From Modicisalibacter coralii (lineage in GTDB: Bacteria > Pseudomonadota > Gammaproteobacteria > Pseudomonadales > Halomonadaceae): a DNA stretch of 64,000 nt. The notes below the pieces were generated by a model. That model was not told the origin of the DNA, ran no database searches, and saw only the letters and a program-made list of their open reading frames with translations. Positions 55,448 through 64,000 of this stretch are shown here, piece by piece. How positions within the stretch are numbered: the stretch's first letter is position 1; the number at the start of each line of letters is the position of its first letter. Both the position numbers and the translations under genes were made by a program. The stretch spans positions 517 through 64,516 of the forward strand of contig NZ_QWBW01000007.1 in assembly GCF_004117855.1 (NCBI RefSeq). Reading direction: 5' to 3'.

Positions 55448-58400
55448 TCACTGCGGGCGGCGTCCGGTGATCTCGGCCCAGCGCCGCTCGAGCCGCTTGG
55501 CCGAGACCGGCATCCGCGTGCCCAGTTGCTGGGCGAACGACGAAACGCGCAACTCCTCGATCCACCAGCCGAACTCGGTCAACGCCGGGTCCTCGCGCCC
55601 GCTGCGCCGTTCGCTCTCGCGGCGATTGGCCAGCCGGGTCTCGAAATCCTGAATCTCCTGCATCAGCATCTGGTCGCGCATCCGCTCGCGAGGCGCCTTC
55701 TCGAGGCGGATCGCGGCGGCTTCCATGTAACGCGGGTATTCCTCGAGCCAGCCCCCCGCCTCGCTGATGAAGCCGGGATGGACGAGCCGCTGCATCTGCG
55801 CCTTGAGATCGTTGTAGACCAGCGCCAGCGACAGGTTGAGCTGGCCTTTCAACGCCTTGGTCACCGCCAGGTGCCCTTCCAGCGCCGCGAGCACCGTGGT
55901 GACCAGCGCCTCGCCCCGGGGTACCAGTTCGCCCCGGCGCTCGGCGATGCGCGCCTCGAAGGCGTCCCGGGAGCGCGGCAGGGGATCGGCGGCGATCTCG
56001 TGCAGGAAGACCGCCTCGACCAGATCGTCGACGAGTTGTCGCTTGCTGCCGACCTTGGCGAAGAGCAGCGCGCAGCGCTCGATGCCGTCCAGTTGGCGCA
56101 GCCGCTTCACCGGATCGGGCAGACGCTGGATCGCCAGACGCTTGATGCCCTGACGGTGCGCCTCGTGCGCCTTGTCGGGGTGATCGAAGAGCTCCACGGC
56201 CAGTTCGTCACCCGCGCGTTCGACCAGCGCCGGGTAGGCCTCGACGCGGATGCCCGCCTGGGTGGTGGTACGCGACTCGGGCAACGGCGCCTCGGGCAGC
56301 GCCGTCACCGCTTCGCGGGTGTCGCCGGCACTGTCCAGCGCCCGCGCCCCGGCGGTGGCTGCCTCGGCGAAGCGTGCCTCCAGCGCGGCGAGATCGCGCC
56401 CCTGCCCGAGCTCCTGCCCGGCATGGTCGACGACCCGAATGTTCATCCGCAGATGGGGCTCGAGCGGATCGGTCCGCCAGTCGTCGGGCGTCAGGCGCAG
56501 CCCGGTCTTGACCCGCAGGAACTCGCCGAGGGCCTCGGTCAGCGGCACGTCGTCCGGCGACAGCGTCTGCAGCGCGGCATCGACCCAGTCGGGGATCGGC
56601 ACCACCTGGCGGCGTACCGACTTGGGCAGCGACTTGAGCAGGGCGATGCACTTCTCGCGCAACAGCCCCGGCACCAGCCACTCGAGGCGATGGCGCGGCA
56701 GTTGCGAGAGCATCGCGGCGGGTACGGTCAGGGTCACCCCATCGTCCTCGGCGCCTGGCGCGAAATGATAGCCGAGCGGATAACTCACCCCGCCCAGCGT
56801 CAGGGTATCCGGATATTGCGCCTCGCTGACCTCGTCCGCCGCGCGGGCCATCAGCGCGGCCTTGTCGAGCTTGAGCACGTCCGGGTCGTCACGCTCCGCC
56901 TCGCGCCGCCAGTGCTCGAACCCCTTGCCGTTGACGACGTCCTCGGGGAGCCGCTGATCGTAGAAATCGAACAGCGTTTCCTCGTCGACGAGAATATCAC
57001 GCTTGCGCGCCCTGTCCTCCAGATCCTCGACCTCGCCGATCAGCGCGCGATTGTGCGCGAAGAACGCCGCCTGGGTGCGGTACTCGCCCTCGACCAGCGC
57101 GCGGCGGATGAACAGTTCACGGGATTCGCGCGGGGCGATGGGCCCGTAATGCACCTTGCGCCGGGCGACGATCGGCAGGCCGAACAGCGTGACCTGCTCG
57201 AAGGCCACCACCTGGGCGCGCTTCATCTCCCAGTGCGGCTCGCTGTAGCTGCGCTTGACCAGATGGCCGGCCAGCGGCTCGACCCACTCCGGCTGGATAC
57301 GCGCGACGTCGCGGGCGAACAGCCGCGAGGTCTCGACCAGTTCGCCGGCCATCACCCATTTGGGTGACTTCTTGGCCAGCCCCGAACCGGGATGGATCAG
57401 GAACTTGCGGTTGCGCGCCCCGAGGTATTCGCGATTCTCGACCAGTTGCCCGAGATTCGACAGCAGCCCGGCGAGCAGCGCCTGGTGGATCGAGGCGTAG
57501 GCCTGGCGGCTCGCCTCGCGCGCCGGGGCCTCGCCGTCGGTGTCGCGTCGGGTGAGCTGGGTAGCGCCGGGCACGACGATGTCCATGTCGCGCAGCAATT
57601 GACGCAACTGGCGGAAGGTGTCGTGCCACTCGCGCAGGCGCAGGTAGCTGAGGTACTGCTCGCGACACCAGCGACGCAGCTGGTTGCCCGAGAGTTCCTC
57701 GCGGGCGGCCTCGAAGCCGTGCCACAGGTTGAGCCAGGCGACGAAGTCGGAATCCGGGTCGTTCCACTGGCGGTGTTTCTGGTCGGCGGCCTGGCGCTTG
57801 TCGGCGGGCCGGTCCCGGGGGTCCTGGACGGCCAGCGCGCTGACCACGATCAGCACGTCGCGCAGGCACTGCTGCTCGGCCCCCGCCAGCACCATGCGCG
57901 CCAGACGCGGATCGATCGGCAGCCGTGCCAGACGGCGTCCCAGTTGGGTCAGGCGATTGTCGGCATCCACCGCGCCGAGCTCGAACAACAGCCGGAAACC
58001 GTCGCGCACGAAGCGCGAGTCGGGGGCGTCGACGAACGGGAAGGCCTCGATGTCGCCGAGCCTGAGCGAGAGCATCGACAGGATCACCGACGCCAGGTTG
58101 GTGCGCTGGATCTCCGGTTCGGTATAGGCGGGGCGCGCCAGGTAGTCCTCTTCGCTGTAGAGGCGCAGGCACACCCCCTCGCTGATGCGCCCGCAGCGTC
58201 CCTTGCGCTGATCGGCGCTGGCCTGGCTGCCCGGCTCGATGGGCAGGCGCTGGACCTTGGCGCGATAGCTGTAACGGCTGATGCGCACCAGCCCCGGGTC
58301 GATGACATAACGGATGCCGGGCACGGTCAGCGAGGTCTCGGCGACGTTGGTGGCGAGCACGATGCGTCGCCCGGCATGGGACTGGAAGACCCGGTTCTGC

Positions 58401-59506
58401 TCGGCGTTGGACAGCCGCGCGTAGAGCGGCAAGATCTCGGTACCCTTGAGATCGGCACGCCGCAGGGTGTCGGCGGTCTCGCGGATCTCGCGCTCGCCGG
58501 GCAGGAAGATCAGCACGTCGCGCGGGCCGCTGTACCAGCGTTTCTCGCGCTCGATCGCCTCGATCTCCTCGACGGCGTGGAGGATGCCCTCCTGGAGGGT
58601 GCGATCCTCCTCGTCCTCCGTCTCGCGCACCAGCGGGCGATAGCGCACCTCGACCGGATAGGTGCGCCCGGACACCTGGACCACCGGCGCCGGCTTGCCG
58701 TCGCGGGCGAAGTGCCGCGAGAAGCGTTCGACGTCGATGGTCGCCGAGGTGATGATGATCTTGAGGTCGGGACGCCGCTCGGTGAGCCGCTTGAGGTAGC
58801 CGAGCAGGAAGTCGATGTTGAGGCTGCGCTCGTGAGCCTCGTCGATGATGATCGCCTCGTAGCGCTCGAGATCCGGATCGTGCTGGGTCTCGGCGAGCAG
58901 GATGCCGTCGGTCATCAGCTTGACCAGGGTGGTATCCGCGGTGTGATCGGTGAAGCGCACCTGATAGCCGACCTGCTCGCCCAGCGGCACCGCCATCTCC
59001 TCGGCCAGACGACCAGCCACCGAGCGCGCCGCCAGCCGGCGCGGCTGGGTGTGACCGATCAGCCCGCGCCGCCCCAGGCCGAGCTCCAGGCACAGTTTGG
59101 GCAACTGCGTGGTCTTGCCCGACCCGGTCTCGCCGGCCACCACCACCACCGGATGCTCGCGCAGCGCGGCGAGGATCGATTCCCGCTTCTCCGCCACCGG
59201 TAACGACGGCGGGTAGTCGAGGGTCAGCGGCAACTGGCGGCGGCGTTCCAGCAACGCCCGGGAAGCGGCCAGGCGCGCATCGACATCGCGCAGCGCACGA
59301 TCGATCGGCTTGCCGCCGCGGGCGCGACCCGCCAGCTTGGCCAGGCGACGGCCCTGATCATGGGCATCGCGCAACATGCAGTGCGGCAACTGGCGGCGAC
59401 GGGTTTCCAACGCCTTGAGAGAATCGGGCTTCGAAGCGGTAGCGCTCAAGTCATCCTCGCTGAGTTCAACAGACGGCCGGCCCGCCCGGCACTCTCGACG
59501 CGGCAT
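55448..59506 (-). CDS. hrpA: ATP-dependent RNA helicase HrpA
   Basis: This DEAH-box helicase of about 1352 residues has Walker A GETGSGKTTQLPKL (near 125), IIIDEAHERSLNIDFLLG (near 215), SATI, and the motif QRKGRCGRISEGVCLRLYSE (near 430), followed by the HA2, OB-fold and long HrpA-specific C-terminal domains. E. coli HrpA (1300) resolves stalled ribosomes. The start is uncertain: ATG 59506 has no good ribosome-binding site, a GTG lies 6 nt upstream, and a strong hairpin sits 18 nt before it. Confidence 0.95.
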   Translation of the reverse strand: MPRRECRAGRPSVELSEDDLSATASKPDSLKALETRRRQLPHCMLRDAHDQGRRLAKLAGRARGGKPIDRALRDVDARLAASRALLERRRQLPLTLDYPPSLPVAEKRESILAALREHPVVVVAGETGSGKTTQLPKLCLELGLGRRGLIGHTQPRRLAARSVAGRLAEEMAVPLGEQVGYQVRFTDHTADTTLVKLMTDGILLAETQHDPDLERYEAIIIDEAHERSLNIDFLLGYLKRLTERRPDLKIIITSATIDVERFSRHFARDGKPAPVVQVSGRTYPVEVRYRPLVRETEDEEDRTLQEGILHAVEEIEAIEREKRWYSGPRDVLIFLPGEREIRETADTLRRADLKGTEILPLYARLSNAEQNRVFQSHAGRRIVLATNVAETSLTVPGIRYVIDPGLVRISRYSYRAKVQRLPIEPGSQASADQRKGRCGRISEGVCLRLYSEEDYLARPAYTEPEIQRTNLASVILSMLSLRLGDIEAFPFVDAPDSRFVRDGFRLLFELGAVDADNRLTQLGRRLARLPIDPRLARMVLAGAEQQCLRDVLIVVSALAVQDPRDRPADKRQAADQKHRQWNDPDSDFVAWLNLWHGFEAAREELSGNQLRRWCREQYLSYLRLREWHDTFRQLRQLLRDMDIVVPGATQLTRRDTDGEAPAREASRQAYASIHQALLAGLLSNLGQLVENREYLGARNRKFLIHPGSGLAKKSPKWVMAGELVETSRLFARDVARIQPEWVEPLAGHLVKRSYSEPHWEMKRAQVVAFEQVTLFGLPIVARRKVHYGPIAPRESRELFIRRALVEGEYRTQAAFFAHNRALIGEVEDLEDRARKRDILVDEETLFDFYDQRLPEDVVNGKGFEHWRREAERDDPDVLKLDKAALMARAADEVSEAQYPDTLTLGGVSYPLGYHFAPGAEDDGVTLTVPAAMLSQLPRHRLEWLVPGLLREKCIALLKSLPKSVRRQVVPIPDWVDAALQTLSPDDVPLTEALGEFLRVKTGLRLTPDDWRTDPLEPHLRMNIRVVDHAGQELGQGRDLAALEARFAEAATAGARALDSAGDTREAVTALPEAPLPESRTTTQAGIRVEAYPALVERAGDELAVELFDHPDKAHEAHRQGIKRLAIQRLPDPVKRLRQLDGIERCALLFAKVGSKRQLVDDLVEAVFLHEIAADPLPRSRDAFEARIAERRGELVPRGEALVTTVLAALEGHLAVTKALKGQLNLSLALVYNDLKAQMQRLVHPGFISEAGGWLEEYPRYMEAAAIRLEKAPRERMRDQMLMQEIQDFETRLANRRESERRSGREDPALTEFGWWIEELRVSSFAQQLGTRMPVSAKRLERRWAEITGRRPQ

Positions 59507-59523
59507 CGTCACGTGGCGACGCA

Positions 59524-59555
59524 GACACCTCGTCCACCGCCGTGGACGAGGTGTC
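59524..59555. terminator. Strong hairpin between fadD and hrpA
   Basis: A 14-bp perfect stem (GACACCTCGTCCAC with GTGGACGAGGTGTC) with a CGCC loop lies between the fadD stop and the hrpA start. On the minus strand no T-run follows. It may end fadD transcription or act on hrpA translation. Confidence 0.55.
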
Positions 59556-59667
59556 GATGCCGGGGCATGCTGCCGGATCGTCGGTGCGACGGTCCGGATT
59601 CTCGGAAACGGGCAAGCCCCCTATTGTATCGCCTAGGGGCCGCCGGGGGCCAACTCGTCGGTCGCTC

Positions 59668-61323
59668 TCAGGAATCGCGCAGTTCGCGACGCAGCACCTT
59701 GCCCACGTTGGTCTTGGGCAATTCGTCGCGGAACTCGACGAAGCGGGGCACCTTGTAGGCGGTGAGCTCGCGCTTGCACCACGCGCGCAGTGTCTCGGCA
59801 TCCAGGCTCTCGTTGCGCGCGACCACGAACAGCTTGATCGCCTCGCCGCTGTTGTCGTCGGGGATGCCCACGGCCGCGACCTCGGCCACGTCGGGGTGGG
59901 CCGCGACCACGTCCTCGATCTCGTTGGGATAGACGTTGAACCCCGAGACGATGATCATGTCCTTCTTGCGATCGACGATGCGGATGTAACCGTCCTCCTG
60001 GAAGACGGCGATGTCGCCGGTGCGCACCCAGCCGTCGGCATCGAGCGTCTCGGCGGTGTCCTCGGGGCGATTCCAGTAGCCTTTCATCACCTGCGGCCCC
60101 TTGACGCAAAGCTCCCCGGGCTCGCCGAGCGCCAGGGTGTTGCCGTCGGTATCGACGACCTTGACCGATGTCCCCGGCACCGGCTTGCCGATGGTGCCCA
60201 GTTGTGGCGACGCCGGCGGGTTGAAGGAGACCACCGGCGAGGTCTCGGTCATGCCGTAGCCCTCGGTGATCGGGCACCCGGTGACCGCCTCCCAGCGCTC
60301 GGCCGTGGCCTTGGTCAACGCCATGCCGCCGGAGATGGTCAGTTTGAGCGCCGAGAAGTCGAGGGCCCGGAAATCGTCGCGATTGCACAAGGCGTTGAAC
60401 AGCGTGTTCAGACCCACGAAGCCGGTGTACGACTGCGCCTTGAGCGTCTTGACGAAACCGGCGATGTCGCGCGGGTTGGGAATCAGCACGCTGTGGTTGC
60501 CGGTTTCCATCAGGAACAGGCAATTCACCGTGAAGGTGTAGATGTGATAGACGGGCAGCGGCGCGATCACCGTCTCGCAGCCCTCGCCCAGTACGTCGCT
60601 GATCACCGCGCGGGCCTGGAGCATGTTGGCCACCAGATTGCGGTGGGTGAGCATGGTGCCCTTGGCGGTGCCGGTGGTGCCGCCGGTGTACTGCAACGCG
60701 GCGATATCCTCGGGAGCCCGCGCGACCGGCTGAAAACGGGTCTTGTGACCGGCGGCCAGGGCCTGGCGAAAGCGCTGGGCCCCGGGCAGCGAATAGCGCG
60801 GCACCAGCTTCTTGACGTGGCGCACGACAAAATTGATCAGTTCCCGTTTGGGGAAGCCGTGCAGGTCGCCCATCTCGGTCACCAGCACGTGGCGGATCTC
60901 GGTCTTGTCGAGAACCGCCTCGAGCTTGGACGCCATGTTGGCGAGGATCACGATCGCCTTGGCACCGGAGTCGGCGAACTGGTGACGCATTTCACGCTCG
61001 GTGTAGAGCGGGTTGGTATTGACCACCACCAGCCCCGCACGCAGCGCTCCGAATACCGCCACCGGGAACTGCAGCACGTTGGGCAACTGGATGGCGATGC
61101 GGTCTCCGGGTTCGAGGTCGGTCTGCGTCTGCAGCCAGGCCGCGAAGTCCGCCGACAGCCGATCGACGTCCCGGTAGCTGAGAACCTGGCCCATGCAACT
61201 GAACGCCGGCTTGTCGGCAAAGCGTTCGACCGAGGCCTCGAAGACATCGGTGACCGAGGCGTATTCGTCGAGGCCCTCGAGAGGCGGGCCGGAGAGGATG
61301 GCATCGCTGGCGTGCTGGTTCAT
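59668..61323 (-). CDS. fadD: Long-chain fatty-acid--CoA ligase
   Basis: This 551-residue adenylate-forming ligase has the P-loop YTGGTTGTAKGTMLTHRN near residue 215, GYGMTETSP near 345, the FadD-like VRTGDIAVFQEDGYIRIVDR (about 445) and the Lys in LPKTNVGKVLRRELRD at the C-terminus. It activates fatty acids at the inner membrane. Length matches E. coli FadD (561). It stands alone upstream of hrpA. Confidence 0.93.
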   Translation of the reverse strand: MNQHASDAILSGPPLEGLDEYASVTDVFEASVERFADKPAFSCMGQVLSYRDVDRLSADFAAWLQTQTDLEPGDRIAIQLPNVLQFPVAVFGALRAGLVVVNTNPLYTEREMRHQFADSGAKAIVILANMASKLEAVLDKTEIRHVLVTEMGDLHGFPKRELINFVVRHVKKLVPRYSLPGAQRFRQALAAGHKTRFQPVARAPEDIAALQYTGGTTGTAKGTMLTHRNLVANMLQARAVISDVLGEGCETVIAPLPVYHIYTFTVNCLFLMETGNHSVLIPNPRDIAGFVKTLKAQSYTGFVGLNTLFNALCNRDDFRALDFSALKLTISGGMALTKATAERWEAVTGCPITEGYGMTETSPVVSFNPPASPQLGTIGKPVPGTSVKVVDTDGNTLALGEPGELCVKGPQVMKGYWNRPEDTAETLDADGWVRTGDIAVFQEDGYIRIVDRKKDMIIVSGFNVYPNEIEDVVAAHPDVAEVAAVGIPDDNSGEAIKLFVVARNESLDAETLRAWCKRELTAYKVPRFVEFRDELPKTNVGKVLRRELRDS

Positions 61324-61483
61324 GAAGATCTCCGCAGGTTCGCTCGACGAGGTCGATACGCTGTCTTTTTGTGCGGCTCTCGGGCAGTCCCCCGCTCACT
61401 CATCGGGAGAGGCGAAAACCCGGGCCGGGATCGCGTTGCCACCTTAGCGCAGGCACCACGCGCTGTAAAACGATCGATTGAAA

Positions 61484-62299
61484 CTACCGTTCACTTACTG
61501 TCTCCTTCCCCGATGCCTCTTTCGCAGCATAGCGAGCCACGATCTCACCGTCCCGCCACACCAGCAAGTCGCCGGGCGCCATGCGCGTCCAGTCCTCGTT
61601 GGCGGTCAACGGCTCGGTGGCCATCACCGAGACGATGTCGTTCGGCGTGGTGTGCTCGTTGAAGTCGACAGTCAGCTCGGTATCGCTGAGCTGGGCACGA
61701 CCGAACGGAGCACGCCGGGTGATGTGCGCCAGCTTGGTGGAACAGTAACCGAACAGATGGCGGCCATCGGAGAGCAGCAGGTTGAACACGCCCAGCCCGC
61801 GCAGCCGCTCGCACAGGGCATGGAGTGTCGCCCACAGCGCATCGGGCGAGGCCGGAGGCTCGGGGAAGCGACGTCGCAGCTCGCCGAGCAGCCAGCAGAA
61901 GGCGTGCTCGCTGTCGGTGCTGCCCACCGGGCGATAGAACGACAGCGGCAGGGCCTGCCAATCGCCTAGCTGACCATTGTGAGCGTAGCACCAGGGCCGC
62001 CCCCACATCTCGCGGGTGAAGGGGTGGGTATTGGCCAGCTCGATGGCGCCGACATTGGCCTGCCGAATGTGGCTGATCACCACATGGGACTTGATCGGAT
62101 AGTCACGAATCAGGCGGGCGATCGGCGAGTCCACCGAAGGATGGGGGTCGCGAAAGTCGCGATAGCCGCCCTGCTCGTAGAAGGCGATCCCCCAGCCGTC
62201 GCGATGCGGCCCGGTGCCGCCGCCGCGACGCAAGAAGCCCGCGAAGCTGAAGCAGATGTCCGTGGGCACGTTGGCACTCATGCCCAAGAGCTCACACAT
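61484..62299 (-). CDS. yafJ: Class II glutamine amidotransferase (YafJ type)
   Basis: The mature N-terminus after Met removal is Cys2 (MCELLGMSANVPTDICFSF), the Ntn nucleophile. The sequence GGGTGPHRDGWGIAFYEQGG and HIRQANVGAIELANTHPF, then WCYAHNGQLG, are class II amidotransferase motifs that bind glutamine. The 271-residue protein matches YafJ (255). Its ATG lies inside the end of the VWA gene (8-bp overlap) with GGGAGGAG before it. It may be a salvage or ergothioneine-like amidohydrolase; the physiological role is unknown. Confidence 0.93.
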   Translation of the reverse strand: MCELLGMSANVPTDICFSFAGFLRRGGGTGPHRDGWGIAFYEQGGYRDFRDPHPSVDSPIARLIRDYPIKSHVVISHIRQANVGAIELANTHPFTREMWGRPWCYAHNGQLGDWQALPLSFYRPVGSTDSEHAFCWLLGELRRRFPEPPASPDALWATLHALCERLRGLGVFNLLLSDGRHLFGYCSTKLAHITRRAPFGRAQLSDTELTVDFNEHTTPNDIVSVMATEPLTANEDWTRMAPGDLLVWRDGEIVARYAAKEASGKETVSER

Positions 62300-64000
62300 G
62301 GGGCTCCTCCCGGCGGGTGGTGCGCTGGCGATGGCGACGCCGGCGCAGCCCCACCAGCAACAGTATCGCCACCAGCAGACCCGCGATCAGCAACGCCCAG
62401 GCCAGCGGATCGTGGCGATGCGACGCCACGTAGTCCCTGAACGGTGGCGGGGCCGCCTGCCATAACGACCGCACCCCGGACGGCAGCGCATCCAGCCACT
62501 GGTCGACGCTGTCGCCGAGCCGGTCCAGCGACGAGGATGGCGGAGCGGCCTGCCGTTCCTCTTCCTCGTCGAGCGTCTCGATGTGGCCGCCCGGCCGATC
62601 GAGACTGACGCCATGCAGCGACGTGGCCGCCCCGGGATTGAGCGTCACCTCGGGCAGCGTAAAGCGGCGGGTCTCGCCATCCAGCGTGACCCGCGCCCAG
62701 ACCGTCAGCGGGACCGCCACGTCCCTGGCCACATCGGGCAGATCGATCCGCCAATTCCTGTCGCCCTGTGGCACAACGTCGAGCATCTGCCCCTGGAGGG
62801 TCGCCGTCAGTTGGGTATTGTCGACATCGAGCCGGGGATGCTCGGCGTGCAGGTCGACCCGCGCGTTGTCACCCACGACCCGGGCGGTGATCGGCGACAG
62901 CACGTTGACCGCCTGGCGCCGCTCGCGAATGAAGTCGTCATTCTCGGCGACCACCACCAGGCGCGCGTTGCCCGCCTGTTCGGGCGGCGCCAGCACGCCG
63001 CGGTAATGATCGCCCTGGGCGGTCAACGGCACCGTCTGGCGAACCCTGCCGTCGATGTCGCGCAGCTCGGCACGCAGCGAGACCGGCGAACCGCTCTCGT
63101 CTTCGCCGACCCCGCCATCGGGCCGGGTCAGCCAGGCCTCGATGGGCGTCTCGAAACCCTGGTACAGGGTGGTCGGCAGCTCGCGGGTGCGCAGGGCCAG
63201 CGGCGACTCGACGCTGATCCGGCTGTCCGGCCCCACCTCGCCCTCGACACGCCATTGCCCCGCGATGGGCGCCGGCATGTGGATGATGTCGAACAGCGGC
63301 TGGTGCTGCCAGCGGACGTCATCGGGATGGTCATCGGCGGTGTAACGCGTGCCGTCCGGGGCGATCAACGCCAGCGGCGGGGCCTGCGGACCGTGAAAGA
63401 GCAGCGACGAGAAGGCGTCGACCCGCTCGTCGATGGGGAAGCTCCCCGCCTCCAGGGGCACCTGGTCGCGCGGGAAGATACGGTCGAAGACATCGAGGAA
63501 GGCGCGCAGCAGCGCTTCGGGATCCTCGGCGACGGCGGTCAGCCCCTGCGTCTTCTGGGCCAGGTTCTCGAGCAGATCGAGATCGACGTTCGGCGAGAAG
63601 GCGATGGTGTGGACCACCACGTCGTCGTCATGCAGCACCGGCGCGAGCTTGTCGATCAGGCGCTTGCGCGAGGCCTCGTCGCGCGCCGCCTTGTCCGCCC
63701 CGCCCGGGGTATCGACCATGCCGTCGGTAAGCAGGATCAGGTGCCGCTTGCCGTCGGCCGGCGGGGCATCGGCCGCCTGACGGACCGCCCGCTCGATGTC
63801 GGTATACTGCTGATAGTCCAGCAGGGCCGGCTTGAGCGAGAGCGCACGCTGGCGCCAGGCGTCATCGATCGTCGTCGGCGGCAAGGGGTTGGCCACCTCG
63901 CTGCCGAAGGTCCAGAGGCCGCCACGGGCGCCCGAGGGCAACAGGGTGACGATCAGCTCCAGTGCACTGGCACTCAGCCGGTTGGGGTCGTTCTGCTTCA
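62292..64000 (-). CDS. VWA-domain membrane protein, C-terminal part (runs off the right edge)
   Basis: At least 569 codons are in frame to the window edge. The visible part starts within a von Willebrand A domain (KQNDPNRLSASALELIVTLL just inside the edge, then HLILLTDGMVDTPGG and VVVHTIAFSPNVDLDLLENL). The MIDAS DxSxS motif should lie just beyond the window. After the VWA domain come beta-rich Ig-like segments (about 350 residues) and one C-terminal membrane helix (PLAWALLIAGLLVAILLLVG) with a short basic tail. The N-terminal signal is not visible. Cellular role is unknown. It overlaps yafJ by 8 bp. Confidence 0.85.
   Translation of the reverse strand, partial: KQNDPNRLSASALELIVTLLPSGARGGLWTFGSEVANPLPPTTIDDAWRQRALSLKPALLDYQQYTDIERAVRQAADAPPADGKRHLILLTDGMVDTPGGADKAARDEASRKRLIDKLAPVLHDDDVVVHTIAFSPNVDLDLLENLAQKTQGLTAVAEDPEALLRAFLDVFDRIFPRDQVPLEAGSFPIDERVDAFSSLLFHGPQAPPLALIAPDGTRYTADDHPDDVRWQHQPLFDIIHMPAPIAGQWRVEGEVGPDSRISVESPLALRTRELPTTLYQGFETPIEAWLTRPDGGVGEDESGSPVSLRAELRDIDGRVRQTVPLTAQGDHYRGVLAPPEQAGNARLVVVAENDDFIRERRQAVNVLSPITARVVGDNARVDLHAEHPRLDVDNTQLTATLQGQMLDVVPQGDRNWRIDLPDVARDVAVPLTVWARVTLDGETRRFTLPEVTLNPGAATSLHGVSLDRPGGHIETLDEEEERQAAPPSSSLDRLGDSVDQWLDALPSGVRSLWQAAPPPFRDYVASHRHDPLAWALLIAGLLVAILLLVGLRRRRHRQRTTRREEPHV

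Overview
The window is 64 kb of GC-rich gammaproteobacterial chromosome. Gene content and style point to Halomonadaceae (Halomonas, Chromohalobacter or a close relative): an MSHA/PilA-type type IV pilus locus with pilD-coaE-yacG, a GntR-controlled prpBCD cluster, TRAP transport, a LapA-type adhesin with its own type I exporter, and two complete phosphate ABC transporters. The taxonomic call is an inference from gene content; no rRNA or tRNA gene is present. I see no prophage, full-length insertion sequence or CRISPR array.

Layout. 1-7.9 kb, all on the minus strand: a small unknown gene, a TolC-type outer membrane channel, an ABC exporter, its HlyD-type adaptor, a LuxR-type regulator, and the N-terminus of a giant repeat adhesin that runs off the left edge. 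8.1-12.8 kb: a small unknown gene, pilA (minus), pilB and pilC (plus). 12.9-18.5 kb: a catabolic cassette (lyase/aldolase of the DHDPS superfamily, D-2-hydroxyacid dehydrogenase, three-component TRAP transporter, divergent GntR regulator) lying between pilC and pilD. 18.6-20.4 kb: pilD-coaE-yacG. 20.6-25.2 kb: propionate catabolism (gntR-prpB-prpC-prpD, minus). 25.5-28.7 kb: pabB coupled to a FecCD-type permease and its ATPase. 28.8-32.2 kb: cysH, cysB, trxA and an AI-2E-family permease. 32.3-38.9 kb: acyl-CoA catabolism (acyl-CoA dehydrogenase, SDR, acyl-CoA synthetase, TetR, thiolase). 38.9-39.8 kb: crcB plus a DUF190 gene behind a fluoride riboswitch. 39.8-48.4 kb: two consecutive pstSCAB operons of different type. 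48.5-55.4 kb: Bcr/CflA efflux pump, chemoreceptor, STAS protein plus PP2C phosphatase, mlaA, and a KAS III-like gene. 55.4-64 kb: hrpA, fadD, a YafJ-type amidotransferase, and the C-terminal part of a VWA membrane protein running off the right edge.

The most interesting material lies between genes. Three copies of a small IS5-like MITE (143, 143 and 158 bp, each flanked by a 4-bp direct repeat) sit between pilB and pilC, exactly at the stop codon of one pstB, and upstream of the Bcr pump. The three spacers around the prp genes each hold a different folded element: an array of hairpins with GGGA loops after prpD, an inverted REP pair (BIME) between prpC and prpD, and a cloverleaf-like fold of about 114 nt between prpB and prpC. 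Good regulatory sites include a crcB-type fluoride riboswitch, a canonical PHO box before one pstS and a degenerate one before the other, a pair of ATTGTCGACAA operators around the prp regulator, an 18-bp palindrome before the acyl-CoA dehydrogenase, a MerR-type palindrome before the acyl-CoA synthetase, and a sigma-54-like promoter for pilA.
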